DNA of 21,588 bases from DATFLS01 sp964413425 (GCA_964413425.1 CAYPST010000069.1:1-21588), one strand, 5' to 3'; positions 1 through 8,456 are shown, counted from the first letter of the stretch. Translations and numbers: made by a program. The notes: generated from the letters alone by a model not told the origin.

Positions 1-54
1 GGTTTTCCCTAAGTACAGCGATACTTCGCGAAGCTCGTATCGCTCAACTTAGGA
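1..54 (+). repeat. REP-like imperfect palindrome, copy A
   Basis: The sequence folds as a two-part hairpin. CCTAAGT pairs with ACTTAGG, a 2x2 AC/CA internal loop follows, AGCGATAC pairs with GTATCGCT, and the apex is about 12 nt and contains TTCGCGAA. A copy in the opposite orientation at 19445-19498 matches at about 48 of 54 positions. The element is extragenic, upstream of the aldo/keto reductase, and no T-run follows it, so a dispersed REP/BIME-like element fits better than a terminator. It touches the window edge and may extend further. Confidence 0.7.
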
Positions 55-56
55 AA

Positions 57-78
57 TACTCAATACTCAATAACTCAA
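57..78. repeat. Short tandem repeat (TACTCAA, three units)
   Basis: TACTCAA occurs at 57-63 and 64-70, followed by a variant TAACTCAA at 71-78, directly abutting the REP-like hairpin. It is non-coding and of unknown significance. Confidence 0.5.
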
Positions 79-233
79 AAGGCCCCGCTCATCGCCCCGG
101 TAAGAGTAGTGGCTGTGGTGCAGTGGGAAACATGATGGAGCAGAGGTGGAGGAAAAGATTCGTTTACTGTCTGGTTGTCTTTTCTTATATAGAATTTTTA
201 CCCATAGGAAGTTAAACAACATCGGAGGATGGT

Positions 234-1445
234 ATGAACTCATATAAAGACTCACCGGCCGGAAGTGATACATCGATATCCCGTCGCCGGTTTCTGACCA
301 TGAGTACCGCAGCGGCGGCGGGATTGGCCGCGGGAGGAACGCTACTCTCTTCGCAGAGAACAGAAGCAAAGGCCTCTACCCAAACAGGAGATGTTGAGTG
401 GCGCAATAGGCAGTCAGAAATGGCATACCGGCAGCTGGGACGCACCGGTTACATGATTTCCGAGGTGGTCAGCGGGGGCGATCCGATCCGGCCGGATAAT
501 TATCAGCATCTCGAGCTGGCCCTGGAACGGGGACTGAACTATCTGGACATGGCATCTGCTTACGGCCGGGGTGATTGTGAACGTGCTTACGGCATGTTTC
601 TGGACAGTTCGTCGAAACGGGAAAAGGTCTTTCTGAATACCAAAATAAGCAGTTTCAAGGGTGTGCGCAGGCAGATGTACCAGGATATTTTCAGGGGACT
701 GCCTTCCGGGAAGCAGGAAAAATATCATACCCGTGCTCAGGAACTGATCCGGCAGCGGGCGGTCACCAAACCGGGATATTTCTTCGAATATTATCCGGGG
801 CAAATCAGGGCATTTGAACCTGCGTATCTTACGGTAGCCATGATGGAAGACTATGCCCATAAGGTGGAAGGGAGCCCTGAATTTCAGCGTATTATTTTCG
901 AGTCTGTTGAGGAGAGCCTGCAGAGAGTCGGAACCGATTATTTTGACCTGGCCATGTGTCCCCACGGAGCGGATTGTCCGGAAGAGGTCCAGATTCCCGC
1001 AGTCTCTGACGCATTTAACAAGTTGAAAAAACAGGGCAAGGTGCGCTACATGGGGGTCTCCTCCCACAACGATCCGGCCGGCGTGCTTGAGGCTGCCGCC
1101 GCAACCGGGGAGTATGATGTGGCGATGGTTGCCTATAATGTCGTCAACGGTGGATATCTGGAACAGGCCATTCGGAAAGCGAAAGCCGCCGGAATGGGGG
1201 TCATCAGTATGAAGTCTGCGATGTCGGTGGCGACCCATCATGAACGGTTGCAGCCGATTCCGGATTGGAGAATTCAGAAAGTGGATCGCATAGTCCCGGG
1301 TGATATGAAACCTCCGTTAAAGGCATATACCTGGTCACTGCAGAATGCTGATATTTCCGCAGTCATTTCCAATCTCTGGAATGAGACATTTGTGGAGGAA
1401 AATTTGTCGGTGGCAGGCAAACAGGTGGAACTGCAGCCGGGATAG
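234..1445 (+). CDS. Tat-exported aldo/keto reductase
   Basis: A 403-residue protein with a twin-arginine signal (SRRRF at 16-20, hydrophobic Ala/Gly segment to about 40), so export to the periplasm by Tat is likely. The rest is an aldo/keto reductase TIM barrel, an NAD(P)H-dependent carbonyl/aldehyde oxidoreductase family. The start of the domain is YRQLGRTG (65-72). The catalytic tetrad is visible as D105 and Y110 in the LDMASAYG segment, K137 in NTKIS, and H244 in CPHGAD. The GKVRYMGVSSHN motif (268-279) is also typical. About 75 residues lie between the Lys strand and the next recognisable barrel element, longer than in compact AKRs. GGAGG at 224-228 sits 5 nt before the ATG. The next gene starts 50 nt downstream and also has a Tat signal, suggesting a small operon. 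The substrate is unknown; exported AKRs often accompany sugar-modifying enzymes. Confidence 0.85.
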   Translation: MNSYKDSPAGSDTSISRRRFLTMSTAAAAGLAAGGTLLSSQRTEAKASTQTGDVEWRNRQSEMAYRQLGRTGYMISEVVSGGDPIRPDNYQHLELALERGLNYLDMASAYGRGDCERAYGMFLDSSSKREKVFLNTKISSFKGVRRQMYQDIFRGLPSGKQEKYHTRAQELIRQRAVTKPGYFFEYYPGQIRAFEPAYLTVAMMEDYAHKVEGSPEFQRIIFESVEESLQRVGTDYFDLAMCPHGADCPEEVQIPAVSDAFNKLKKQGKVRYMGVSSHNDPAGVLEAAAATGEYDVAMVAYNVVNGGYLEQAIRKAKAAGMGVISMKSAMSVATHHERLQPIPDWRIQKVDRIVPGDMKPPLKAYTWSLQNADISAVISNLWNETFVEENLSVAGKQVELQPG

Positions 1446-1495
1446 AATCCGCAGCAGTTCTACAGAAATGAAGCCAGGAAAAAGGAGAATAGCCC

Positions 1496-1762
1496 ATGGA
1501 ACAAACTAGGTATAAGAACTCCCGGCGACGATTCCTGCAAAAGAGTATGGTGATGGGTGCAGGCCTTCTGGGGCTTTCATTTGCTCCTCATCAAAGCTGT
1601 CTGGCTGCGAAGACCACTTCACTTCGACTGGGAGGTCCGGTCTTCGAGGATTACAAATCACCGGAGCAGTGGGCTGAAAATCTCAAGTCGTTGGGCTATC
1701 GGGCGGCGGATTATATACGTTCCATCGGCACAAATATGGGACTGTCTATCGGAGAGGGATGA
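1496..1762 (+). pseudogene. Truncated Tat-signal sugar phosphate isomerase/epimerase-like gene
   Basis: An 88-residue frame with a good RBS (AAAGGAG, 1481-1487) and a clear Tat signal (SRRRF at 9-13, hydrophobic stretch about 18-30). The mature start LRLGGPVFEDYKSPEQW, then LKSLGYRAA, resembles the beginning of xylose-isomerase-like TIM-barrel proteins (sugar phosphate isomerase/epimerase), which are usually about 270-320 residues. The barrel is absent: after residue 70 the frame runs only to GEG and stops. The tail (YIRSIGTNMGLSIG) could be the original C-terminus joined by an internal in-frame deletion; that is inference. It lies 50 nt after the Tat-exported aldo/keto reductase and probably once formed a sugar-metabolism pair with it. 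Transcription and translation signals are intact, but a catalytic product is very unlikely. Confidence 0.65.
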
Positions 1763-2263
1763 CACTGTGATTTTTGACGGGTACACCGGACAGAAGGGAG
1801 GTAACTGCCTGTCCTTGTAGTGCGCTTTTTCTGTTCGAAAAATCTGATCCATCGAGCGCATCTGACATCTCTGGCGTCTACCCGGTAAGAGGCCGAAACG
1901 CAGTAATATCTTATGGATGGACAGAATAAAATCACTGGCTGCAGGAAGTAATAAGCCTTGCATACGATTCAAGACTTCTCTAATATTGATCACCAATGCA
2001 GAAGTGAATGAGACGGTGAATATTGAGTGAGAGCCGTATTCAACTATCTATAAAATCCATTCTCTCAAGGATATGTAGTTTAGCCTTCCTGGCATTGCCC
2101 GCAGTGAATTACCAGCAGATGGAAATCACGGAACAGGAGGAAAAAACGAGGGTGAATTGGATCGGGGATCGGGGATCGGACATCGGTTCGGGACTAAAGC
2201 ACTCCCTGAGAAACAAATGTAAAAGGACACAATGAGTCGAGTTGAAAGGAATATCGGATAATT
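1763..2263. other. Gene-free stretch with a 7-bp tandem repeat
   Basis: About 500 nt with no convincing gene. Short open frames on both strands show no recognisable motif or supporting RBS. A possible weak hairpin, GGACAG (1788-1793) with CTGTCC (1809-1814), lies just after the truncated Tat gene with a T5 run about 11 nt later; it is a poor terminator. Three units of GATCGGG/GATCGGA lie at 2160-2180. Confidence 0.5.
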
Positions 2264-3544
2264 ATGTCTGCGGGAACAAGTGAAATTCAACGTCTCCGTG
2301 CGGCAGTGCAGGAACTGGCTGTACTCAATGATATCGCCACCGCCATCAGTTCGGTGTATGAACTGGATCAGGTAGTGGAACTTATTGTGCTGAAATGTGT
2401 GAAGCATTTGAAAGTAGAACAGGGGGCAGTGATGCTGCTGGAGGATGAGCAGTCCAGCGATCCTTTTCAGACCATGATCCGGCAAGCGGATTCCCAGACC
2501 GAAATAATCCCGTATCATCTGGGAGTTCAGTTATCCGGCTGGATGCTGCAAAACCAAAAACCGCTTATTGTCAACGATTTTCAGCATGACGACCGTTTCA
2601 AGGTGGGGGCCAATCTGGAATTTCCCATTCGATCGTTGCTCAGTGTGCCTTTGCGATTGCAGGGACGCATGATCGGCCTGCTCAACGTATTCAATAAACA
2701 GGATGAGAGCGGTTTCACCGAGGAAGACCAGCGCCTCCTGTCCATTATTGCCGCCCAGTCCGCCCAGGTGATAGAGAACGCCCGCCTCTATGAAGAAGAG
2801 CAGGTGTTGATGCGTATGGAGGAAGATCTGAGGGTGGCCTATGAAATCCAGGTCAATTTGCTTCCGGAAGCCAACCCGGAGATCCCTGGCTATGATATTG
2901 CCGGAAAGAGCATCCCCGCCCGCGAGGTCGGAGGCGATTATTATGATTTCATTGAGATCAGCGAGGATCGCTGGGCGTTTTGTCTTGGGGATATCTCCGG
3001 GAAGGGGGTTCCGGCCTCGATCCTGATGGCGAATCTGCAGGCGACGTTGCGGAGCCAGACGCTGTTCGGGAATTCGTGCAGAGAGTGTCTGGAGCGGTCC
3101 AATAAACTGTTGTACCGGAGCACGGATATCCAGAAATTTGCTACATTATTCTATGGGATCCTGGACATTCAAAAGCACCATGTGGAATACTCCAAAGCCG
3201 GGCATGAAGCCCCCTTTCTTTTTGCGAAGAATTCCGAAGTCAGGCGGCTGAACACCGGCGGTACTATTCTGGGGTTCATGGAAAATTCTTCCTATAACGA
3301 GGAGACAATCCCTTTTAAACCGGGAGATGTGTTGGTAATTTATTCTGACGGGATTACCGAAGCCATGAATGAGGAAGAGGAACAGTTTGGTGAAGAAGGA
3401 CTGGAACCTGTGATTCGCGAGAACATCGAATTACCTGCCGAACAACTGATTGACAGGATCGTCGAGGCTGCCAGAGCATTTGCCGGCGAACAACCGCCGA
3501 TGGATGATATGACGTTACTGGTAATTAAACGGAATGAGACATGA
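2264..3544 (+). CDS. GAF-domain SpoIIE/RsbU-type PP2C phosphatase (first copy)
   Basis: A 426-residue soluble regulator. An N-terminal GAF sensor domain (about 20-175, ending in the FTEEDQRLLSIIAAQSAQVIENA helix) is followed by a short charged helical linker (176-200) and a PP2C/SpoIIE domain (201-424). Metal-binding motifs are intact: EVGGDYYD (D225, D228), LGDISGKG (D243), SDG (D362) and DDMT (D414/D415), plus the AGH motif near 312. Proteins of this family dephosphorylate STAS anti-anti-sigma antagonists in response to a signal sensed by GAF. AAAGGA (2245-2250) lies 13 nt before the ATG, so initiation is probably modest. The stop codon overlaps the kinase gene by 4 nt (ATGA, 3541-3544), showing translational coupling. 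Its substrate may be the STAS proteins at 6582 and 20159, or the coupled kinase. Ligand unknown. Confidence 0.92.
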   Translation: MSAGTSEIQRLRAAVQELAVLNDIATAISSVYELDQVVELIVLKCVKHLKVEQGAVMLLEDEQSSDPFQTMIRQADSQTEIIPYHLGVQLSGWMLQNQKPLIVNDFQHDDRFKVGANLEFPIRSLLSVPLRLQGRMIGLLNVFNKQDESGFTEEDQRLLSIIAAQSAQVIENARLYEEEQVLMRMEEDLRVAYEIQVNLLPEANPEIPGYDIAGKSIPAREVGGDYYDFIEISEDRWAFCLGDISGKGVPASILMANLQATLRSQTLFGNSCRECLERSNKLLYRSTDIQKFATLFYGILDIQKHHVEYSKAGHEAPFLFAKNSEVRRLNTGGTILGFMENSSYNEETIPFKPGDVLVIYSDGITEAMNEEEEQFGEEGLEPVIRENIELPAEQLIDRIVEAARAFAGEQPPMDDMTLLVIKRNET

Positions 3545-5814
3545 TCGGGCAGGATATCTCCCATTATAAGATCATGGAGAAGCTGGGTGTCGGGGGAATG
3601 GGAATCGTGTATAAAGCGCGCGATACCCGGCTGGATCGGACCGTCGCGCTGAAATTTCTTCCATCCCAGCTTACCAGGGATCCGGAAGCCAAGGCACGAT
3701 TTATCCATGAAGCCCGGACTGCTTCTTCCCTGGATCATCCCAATATCTGTACGATCCACGAAATCAACGAAACAGAGGAGGGGCAGCTGTTTATCTGCAT
3801 GACCCATTATGAGGGGGAAACTCTGGAGGCCCTCATAGAGCACCGGCAGCTGCGCATCGAAGAAGCGGTTGATATTGCCATACAGGTCGGGCAGGGATTG
3901 GCCAAAGCACATCAGCAGGGGATAATTCACCGGGATATTAAACCTGCCAATGTGATAGTCACCCGGGAAGGAGTGGCCAAGATCGTTGATTTCGGACTGG
4001 CGAAGATTGCGGATATTCCGATCACCAGAAAGGCGGGAATTGTGGGAACCGCCGCATATATGGCCCCGGAGCAGATCGGTGGGGAGCATGTGGATCACCG
4101 GGCAGATATTTGGGCGCTCGGCGTTATGATCTATGAAATGCTGAGTGGTCAGATCCCGTTCCAGGGCGCGTACGAACAGGCAATTATGTATGCGATTCTC
4201 AATACGCAGCCCGAACCACTCACCGAAATCCGACCGGAGGTCCCGGACACCCTGCGGCAAATCGTCCGGAAGGCGCTGCAAAAGAGTCCTCAGAAACGGT
4301 ACCAGAATATGGAAGATATGCTGCACGAGCTGTGGTCCGTAAGCCGGCAGTTCGGGCTCACTCCCACTCGCAAAAAGACTCAGGGGGTGAATGCACCTAT
4401 TTCTCTGGCAGTATTGCCCTTTTTTAATTTAAGCATGGGAAAGGGGGAGGAGTATTTTTGTGAAGGGTTTGCGCAGGATATTCGGGACACCCTCTCCCGG
4501 GTAAACAGACTGAAGGTCACGCCTCACAGTATTGTGCTGGATGCCAGAGAACAATATGAAGATATCAGAGAGATTGGCAAGGAACTGCAAGCCGAGGCAT
4601 TGCTGGAGGGTGCGGTACGCAAGGCTGAGGATCGGCTGCGTATCACCGTACAACTGATCAATGTGGTGGACGGGCATCATCTCTGGGCGAATCGGTATGA
4701 CAGAAGCCTGGAAGAGATGCTGGAAATTAGAGTGGACATCTGTCTTGCTATTGTCGAAAAACTCGGTCTGCAGCCTGACGATGAGGAGAAGGCGAAACTC
4801 ACCCGGCAACCCACTTCGTCCATCCATGCCTACGATACCTACTTACACGGAAAATTTCAAAGCGATATGTACACCAAGGAGCATCTCTTTGAAAGCATTT
4901 ATCACTTTCAGCACGCAGTCCAGCAGGATCCCGGGTTCGCGGACGCTCATACGGCGCTGGCAAAATCTTTTTTCCTGCTGGGAGCCGGATATTTTGATGT
5001 CCCCCCGAGAGAAATGTTCCCGGATGCGCTGGGGGCGATCAGGCACGCCCTGAGTCTCAATCAAGATTCTGCGGAAGCACACGCGGTCTTCGGAGCTGTG
5101 AAACATCGATACGAGTACGATTGGGTAGCGGCTGAACAGGAGTTTCAGCAAGCCCTGGAGGCCGAACCCGGAAACATCTTCACCCACCAGAATTATGCGC
5201 TGTTCCTCGCTTCCGAACACCGAATGAATGAAGCGCGAGAGCAGTCAAATGCGGCGCATGAACTGCATCCGCGGGGATTTATTTCGAATCTGATTTCCGG
5301 ATTGGTTTCTTATTATGCGAACCAGTTTGATCTGGCCATCGCAAGTTTTCAGGAAGCGGTGAATGCAGATCCCGCGCATCTGGCGTCCCAACTCCTGTTA
5401 GGATATGCGTACGCTGGACATAACCAGATTGAACAGGCAATAACGGCGTTTAAACACAGCGAACAAAATTCAGGCGAGGTTCCGGCATGTGTGATTGGAC
5501 AGGCGTATGGATTGGCGGTCGACGGGCAAGCCGAGGCGGCGGTCCGCCTGGTAAGGCGGTTAAAAGAGCGTGCACAGGACGAATATGTATCAGCTGTGGG
5601 CTTGGCGCAAATCTATACGGCACTCGGAATGTTTGATGACGCATTTCACCACCTGCAGACAGCCTATGAAAATCACGACAGCCAGGTTCCGTTCGTGTCG
5701 GTCGATCCAGCTCTGCAGGCACTGAAGTCCGACAACCGTTTCGATGATTTTTTCAAACAAATTGTACCGGATCAGCTCCAACATCCCAGCACAGAAAAGA
5801 CGCCACCTTCATGA
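3541..5814 (+). CDS. Eukaryotic-like Ser/Thr protein kinase with TolB-like and TPR domains
   Basis: A 757-residue protein. The kinase domain (about 9-270) has a complete catalytic set: glycine loop GVGGMG (16-21), K38, HRD (130-132) with N137, DFG (150-152) and APE (175-177), so it should be active. A linker of about 15 residues leads into a TolB N-terminal/FlgO-like domain (about 286-405, beginning LAVLPF, with the EALLEGAVR and VQLINVVDGHHLW segments). A run of TPR-like helices follows (about 430-745). No transmembrane helix separates kinase from C-terminal region, so the whole protein looks cytosolic, unlike PknB-type kinases. The ATG overlaps the stop of the GAF-phosphatase gene (ATGA), so kinase and phosphatase are made together and probably act on shared targets. 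The target is not visible; TPRs suggest docking of partner proteins. Confidence 0.9.
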   Translation: MIGQDISHYKIMEKLGVGGMGIVYKARDTRLDRTVALKFLPSQLTRDPEAKARFIHEARTASSLDHPNICTIHEINETEEGQLFICMTHYEGETLEALIEHRQLRIEEAVDIAIQVGQGLAKAHQQGIIHRDIKPANVIVTREGVAKIVDFGLAKIADIPITRKAGIVGTAAYMAPEQIGGEHVDHRADIWALGVMIYEMLSGQIPFQGAYEQAIMYAILNTQPEPLTEIRPEVPDTLRQIVRKALQKSPQKRYQNMEDMLHELWSVSRQFGLTPTRKKTQGVNAPISLAVLPFFNLSMGKGEEYFCEGFAQDIRDTLSRVNRLKVTPHSIVLDAREQYEDIREIGKELQAEALLEGAVRKAEDRLRITVQLINVVDGHHLWANRYDRSLEEMLEIRVDICLAIVEKLGLQPDDEEKAKLTRQPTSSIHAYDTYLHGKFQSDMYTKEHLFESIYHFQHAVQQDPGFADAHTALAKSFFLLGAGYFDVPPREMFPDALGAIRHALSLNQDSAEAHAVFGAVKHRYEYDWVAAEQEFQQALEAEPGNIFTHQNYALFLASEHRMNEAREQSNAAHELHPRGFISNLISGLVSYYANQFDLAIASFQEAVNADPAHLASQLLLGYAYAGHNQIEQAITAFKHSEQNSGEVPACVIGQAYGLAVDGQAEAAVRLVRRLKERAQDEYVSAVGLAQIYTALGMFDDAFHHLQTAYENHDSQVPFVSVDPALQALKSDNRFDDFFKQIVPDQLQHPSTEKTPPS

Positions 5815-6127
5815 GAACATATCCCAGCGGATATAATTTTTACTGCCGGACACGTCATGGGTGGGGGCTTCCCGCTACATCGTGGCATATTCTGTTTCAT
5901 CCTTTTCTCGGTGATCTCCGCGACCTCTGCAAAATATCAGTTTTTTGGCACAGGATAAACTGTAGTCCCTGTGGTAACATATCAGACTCGTCAGCAACCA
6001 GCTAAAATTGCGGTAGGATTCCGGTTGACATTTTTATACTTTTGTTGTTAAGTGAAAGTGAATCAGGATAACCTGAGGCTGATTCGGAAAAAAGTCGGCA
6101 GCTTATAATAAGGCAGAGCAGAACTTC
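5815..6127. other. Intergenic region before the RsbW-like gene
   Basis: No gene is supported here. A 64-codon frame starting inside the kinase stop codon has no recognisable domain and no RBS. TTGACA at 6025-6030 matches a sigma-70 -35 box, but the best -10 at 17 nt (TTAAGT, 6048-6053) is weak, so a promoter for the downstream pair is only possible. Confidence 0.4.
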
Positions 6128-6592
6128 TTGAGAAAAGAATCAAGTTATCAAATTCGTATCACCGGTTCTCGTGAATATTTTCATCCTATCCGTCGATTAG
6201 TCCACTTTGTTTCTTTACAGCAAGGAGTAGACGACATGGAAGCGGATGTGATCGAACGAGCCGTCGCGGAAGCCTGCCATAATGCACTATTTCATGAGCC
6301 GGCCGATGAAGACAATCCCACCTTTGAGTTGGAATTGTATTTGAATAAGGAGGCGATTACGACGGTGGTGAAGAATAAGGGCAAGGCATTTAATTTCGAT
6401 GGTATTGCACCATTCAATATCCGGCAGAATTTTCTGGAATATAAAAGAGGTGGTCTGGGCATTCCAATAATGAAAGCCATCATGGATGAGGTATATTATG
6501 AGCGGAAATCGGGGAATCTCAACGTTGTAACGCTTGTCAAATATATTAATACCAAGGCCAAGAGAAGGGAAGGAGAGCACAATGAGGATTAA
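6128..6592 (+). CDS. RsbW/SpoIIAB-like HATPase, anti-sigma-type regulator (module 1)
   Basis: A 154-residue GHKL-fold protein of the RsbW/SpoIIAB class, which bind a partner (classically a sigma factor) and phosphorylate a STAS antagonist using ATP. The N box EACHN (E48, N52) and the glycine-rich G2 segment RGGLGIPIMK (107-116) are clear. The G1 box reads KNKGKAF (82-88): the usual DxGxG Asp and second Gly are replaced by Asn (N83) and Ala (A87), so nucleotide binding may be altered. TTG is the start; the paralogue at 19696 aligns from its first residue and also begins with TTG. The RBS is weak. The STAS gene starts 11 nt inside its 3' end, so the two are coupled. The sequence is about 42% identical to the module 2 copy. 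No sigma factor is nearby, so the output partner is unknown. Confidence 0.85.
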   Translation: MRKESSYQIRITGSREYFHPIRRLVHFVSLQQGVDDMEADVIERAVAEACHNALFHEPADEDNPTFELELYLNKEAITTVVKNKGKAFNFDGIAPFNIRQNFLEYKRGGLGIPIMKAIMDEVYYERKSGNLNVVTLVKYINTKAKRREGEHNED

Positions 6593-6929
6593 AGAATCGA
6601 GGGAAGGGGATGTAACAGTACTGACGCTGTCCGGGAAAATGATGAACGGGTCCGAGAGCATCGATTTGCATCCCTATGTGAAAGAATTAATTGAAAAGGA
6701 CGAGATAAAGGTTGTCGTGGATATGGGAAAAGTGAAGTGGTTCAGCAGTACCGGATTAGGTGCTTTACTAGCTTCGGCGACGTCCTTGCGGAATGCCGGC
6801 GGGGATCTGAAAATCGCTCGTGCCACCCGTAAAATCTCCAGTGTTTTTTATATGATGGAACTGACCAGTGTGTTCGAATCGTATGAGACGGTGGAAGAGG
6901 CTGTTGCAAGCTATCAAAAATCCGAATAA
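6582..6929 (+). CDS. STAS-domain anti-anti-sigma factor, RsbV/SpoIIAA-like (module 1)
   Basis: A 115-residue single STAS domain. The phosphoacceptor loop reads WFSSTGLG (53-60); S56 aligns with the regulatory Ser of RsbV, with the preceding Asp replaced by Ser. Unphosphorylated STAS proteins of this class sequester the HATPase, and phosphorylation by it releases them. The ATG at 6582 is chosen over an in-frame ATG at 6534, which lies deep in the upstream gene, because AAGGAG-like sequence (6570-6575) sits 6 nt before it and the domain begins right there. The gene overlaps the HATPase by 11 nt. A GAF-SpoIIE phosphatase follows after 185 nt, completing the kinase, antagonist and phosphatase set. 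It is about 73% identical to the STAS protein at 20159-20503. Confidence 0.92.
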   Translation: MRIKESREGDVTVLTLSGKMMNGSESIDLHPYVKELIEKDEIKVVVDMGKVKWFSSTGLGALLASATSLRNAGGDLKIARATRKISSVFYMMELTSVFESYETVEEAVASYQKSE

Positions 6930-7114
6930 CTGTCGGTTGGCATCGGAGTTCCGTCAATTAACAGCGTTTTCTGTTCAAAGCCTGCCCGGCTTCATGAGAG
7001 CACCTGACATGCAATACAGCCATCAAACCGCCTGGAAGGTATCGAAATCCTCTTGCAAAGAAAAATTAAAGAAATGATATTTTATAATTCACTGAGCAAG
7101 TCAGATTAGAATAT

Positions 7115-8404
7115 ATGACCTCGAAACATACAATCAGGCGGTTTGAAGCAGTGCAGGAACAGCTGTCTGCACTGGACACCATCAGTAACTTGTTAACTGC
7201 CTCCAGTTTTGATCTGGATTCGCTTCTGCATGAGATCGTTGAGATTACAGCCGAAACACTGCAGGTGAAGGCATGTTCGCTGCGGCTGTATGATGAGACG
7301 AAGGGAGAGATGGTCCTGAAGGCCGTGTATGGTTTGAGTGAGCAGTACCAAACCAAGGGACCGGTGCTTGCCCGAGAAAGCATTTATCAGGAGATGATCG
7401 AGAACCGGGATGGCGGCGGGAAGGTGGTGGAAATCCATGATATCAGCCAGGATCCCCGGGTCCAGTACACACAGGAAGCAATTAGCGAAGGGATCCATTC
7501 GATGCTGGCCATGCCCCTCCGGAAGAGTGGAAACGTGATTGGGGCAATGTCCGTTCTCACCATGACCCCACATGATTTCAGTGAAGAAGAAATCCGGACG
7601 TTTAAGACAATCGCAAATCAGGCGGCTGCGGCGATCAGCCTGGCGCAATTGCACCAGGATCTCATGGATCTGGAACGCATCGAACAGGAGCTGAAGATTG
7701 CTGCGAATATCCAGTCCAGATTTATGCCCTCCACCACTCCGCAAATCGCGGGCATAGAGCTGGCAGGGTGGAACCGGGCTTGCCGGGAGGTGGGCGGTGA
7801 TTTCTATGATTATATCGAACTCCCAAAGAATAATTTCGGTATGGCCCTGGGAGATGTTTCCGGGAAAGGAATTCCGGCAGCATTACTCATGACAGCCGTA
7901 CGAACCTCACTCCGGGTTCAGGCGGAAAACATCTATTCCATGAGTGAAGTCATCCGTCGAGTGAATCATGCCCTGATCAAAGATACCAATCAGGAAGAGT
8001 TTGCGACGTTGTTTTATGCCGTGCTGGATATCTCCAATTGGATGCTGACCTATATCAATGCCGGGCACAACCATCCGTTATTGTTTCGGGGCGCTGAGGT
8101 TCTGCGATTGCGTACCGGAGGAATCCCGGTCGGCCTTTTTCCGGACGTTGTGTATGCCCAGGGGACTCTGCAAATCATACCCGGAGATCTGCTGGTGATC
8201 TACTCCGATGGATTTACCGAGGCCCCGAATGCCCGCTGGGAACAGTTTGGTGAGGAACGGCTGATCGAACTGGTAAACCAATATCGCGATTACAAGCCGG
8301 TGGACATTATCCGGGCGTTAGAACAGACCGTGACCGAATACCTTTCCCCGAAGGTGAATTACAGCGACGATCGCACCATTGTTATATTGAAGGCACACTC
8401 GTAA
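7115..8404 (+). CDS. GAF-domain SpoIIE/RsbU-type PP2C phosphatase (second copy)
   Basis: A 429-residue paralogue of the phosphatase at 2264. It has a GAF domain (about 20-176), an amphipathic linker (177-205) and a SpoIIE-type PP2C domain (206-427). Metal ligands are all present: REVGGDFYD (D229, D232), LGDVSGKG (D247), YSDGFTEA (D365) and SDDRT (D418/D419); NAGH is at 315-318. Its expected role is to dephosphorylate the STAS protein encoded just upstream and so free the RsbW-like ATPase's other partner. No strong RBS precedes the ATG, and the 185-nt gap to the STAS gene leaves co-transcription likely but unproven. The GAF halves of the two phosphatases are much less alike than their catalytic halves, so they probably respond to different signals. 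Confidence 0.92.
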   Translation: MTSKHTIRRFEAVQEQLSALDTISNLLTASSFDLDSLLHEIVEITAETLQVKACSLRLYDETKGEMVLKAVYGLSEQYQTKGPVLARESIYQEMIENRDGGGKVVEIHDISQDPRVQYTQEAISEGIHSMLAMPLRKSGNVIGAMSVLTMTPHDFSEEEIRTFKTIANQAAAAISLAQLHQDLMDLERIEQELKIAANIQSRFMPSTTPQIAGIELAGWNRACREVGGDFYDYIELPKNNFGMALGDVSGKGIPAALLMTAVRTSLRVQAENIYSMSEVIRRVNHALIKDTNQEEFATLFYAVLDISNWMLTYINAGHNHPLLFRGAEVLRLRTGGIPVGLFPDVVYAQGTLQIIPGDLLVIYSDGFTEAPNARWEQFGEERLIELVNQYRDYKPVDIIRALEQTVTEYLSPKVNYSDDRTIVILKAHS

Positions 8405-8456
8405 AGTTGCTGTCAGGGGAAAGTGAATCTTTCCTATCCAAGCGCGGTGCGAGAAG

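Noticed and set aside
414..1241. Open frame of 275 codons on the minus strand inside the aldo/keto reductase gene
   Set aside because: It is antisense to a well-supported gene and has no recognisable domain, codon pattern or RBS.
1658..1996. 112-codon minus-strand frame after the truncated isomerase
   Set aside because: It overlaps the 3' end of the isomerase-like gene and has no recognisable motif or RBS.
3340..4326. Open frame of 328 codons on the minus strand opposite the phosphatase/kinase junction
   Set aside because: It lies wholly opposite conserved PP2C and kinase motifs and shows no protein family features.
5811..6005. 64-codon frame overlapping the kinase stop by ATGA
   Set aside because: The ATGA overlap suggests coupling, but the sequence is low in protein-like pattern, rich in Trp/His/Cys and has no domain.
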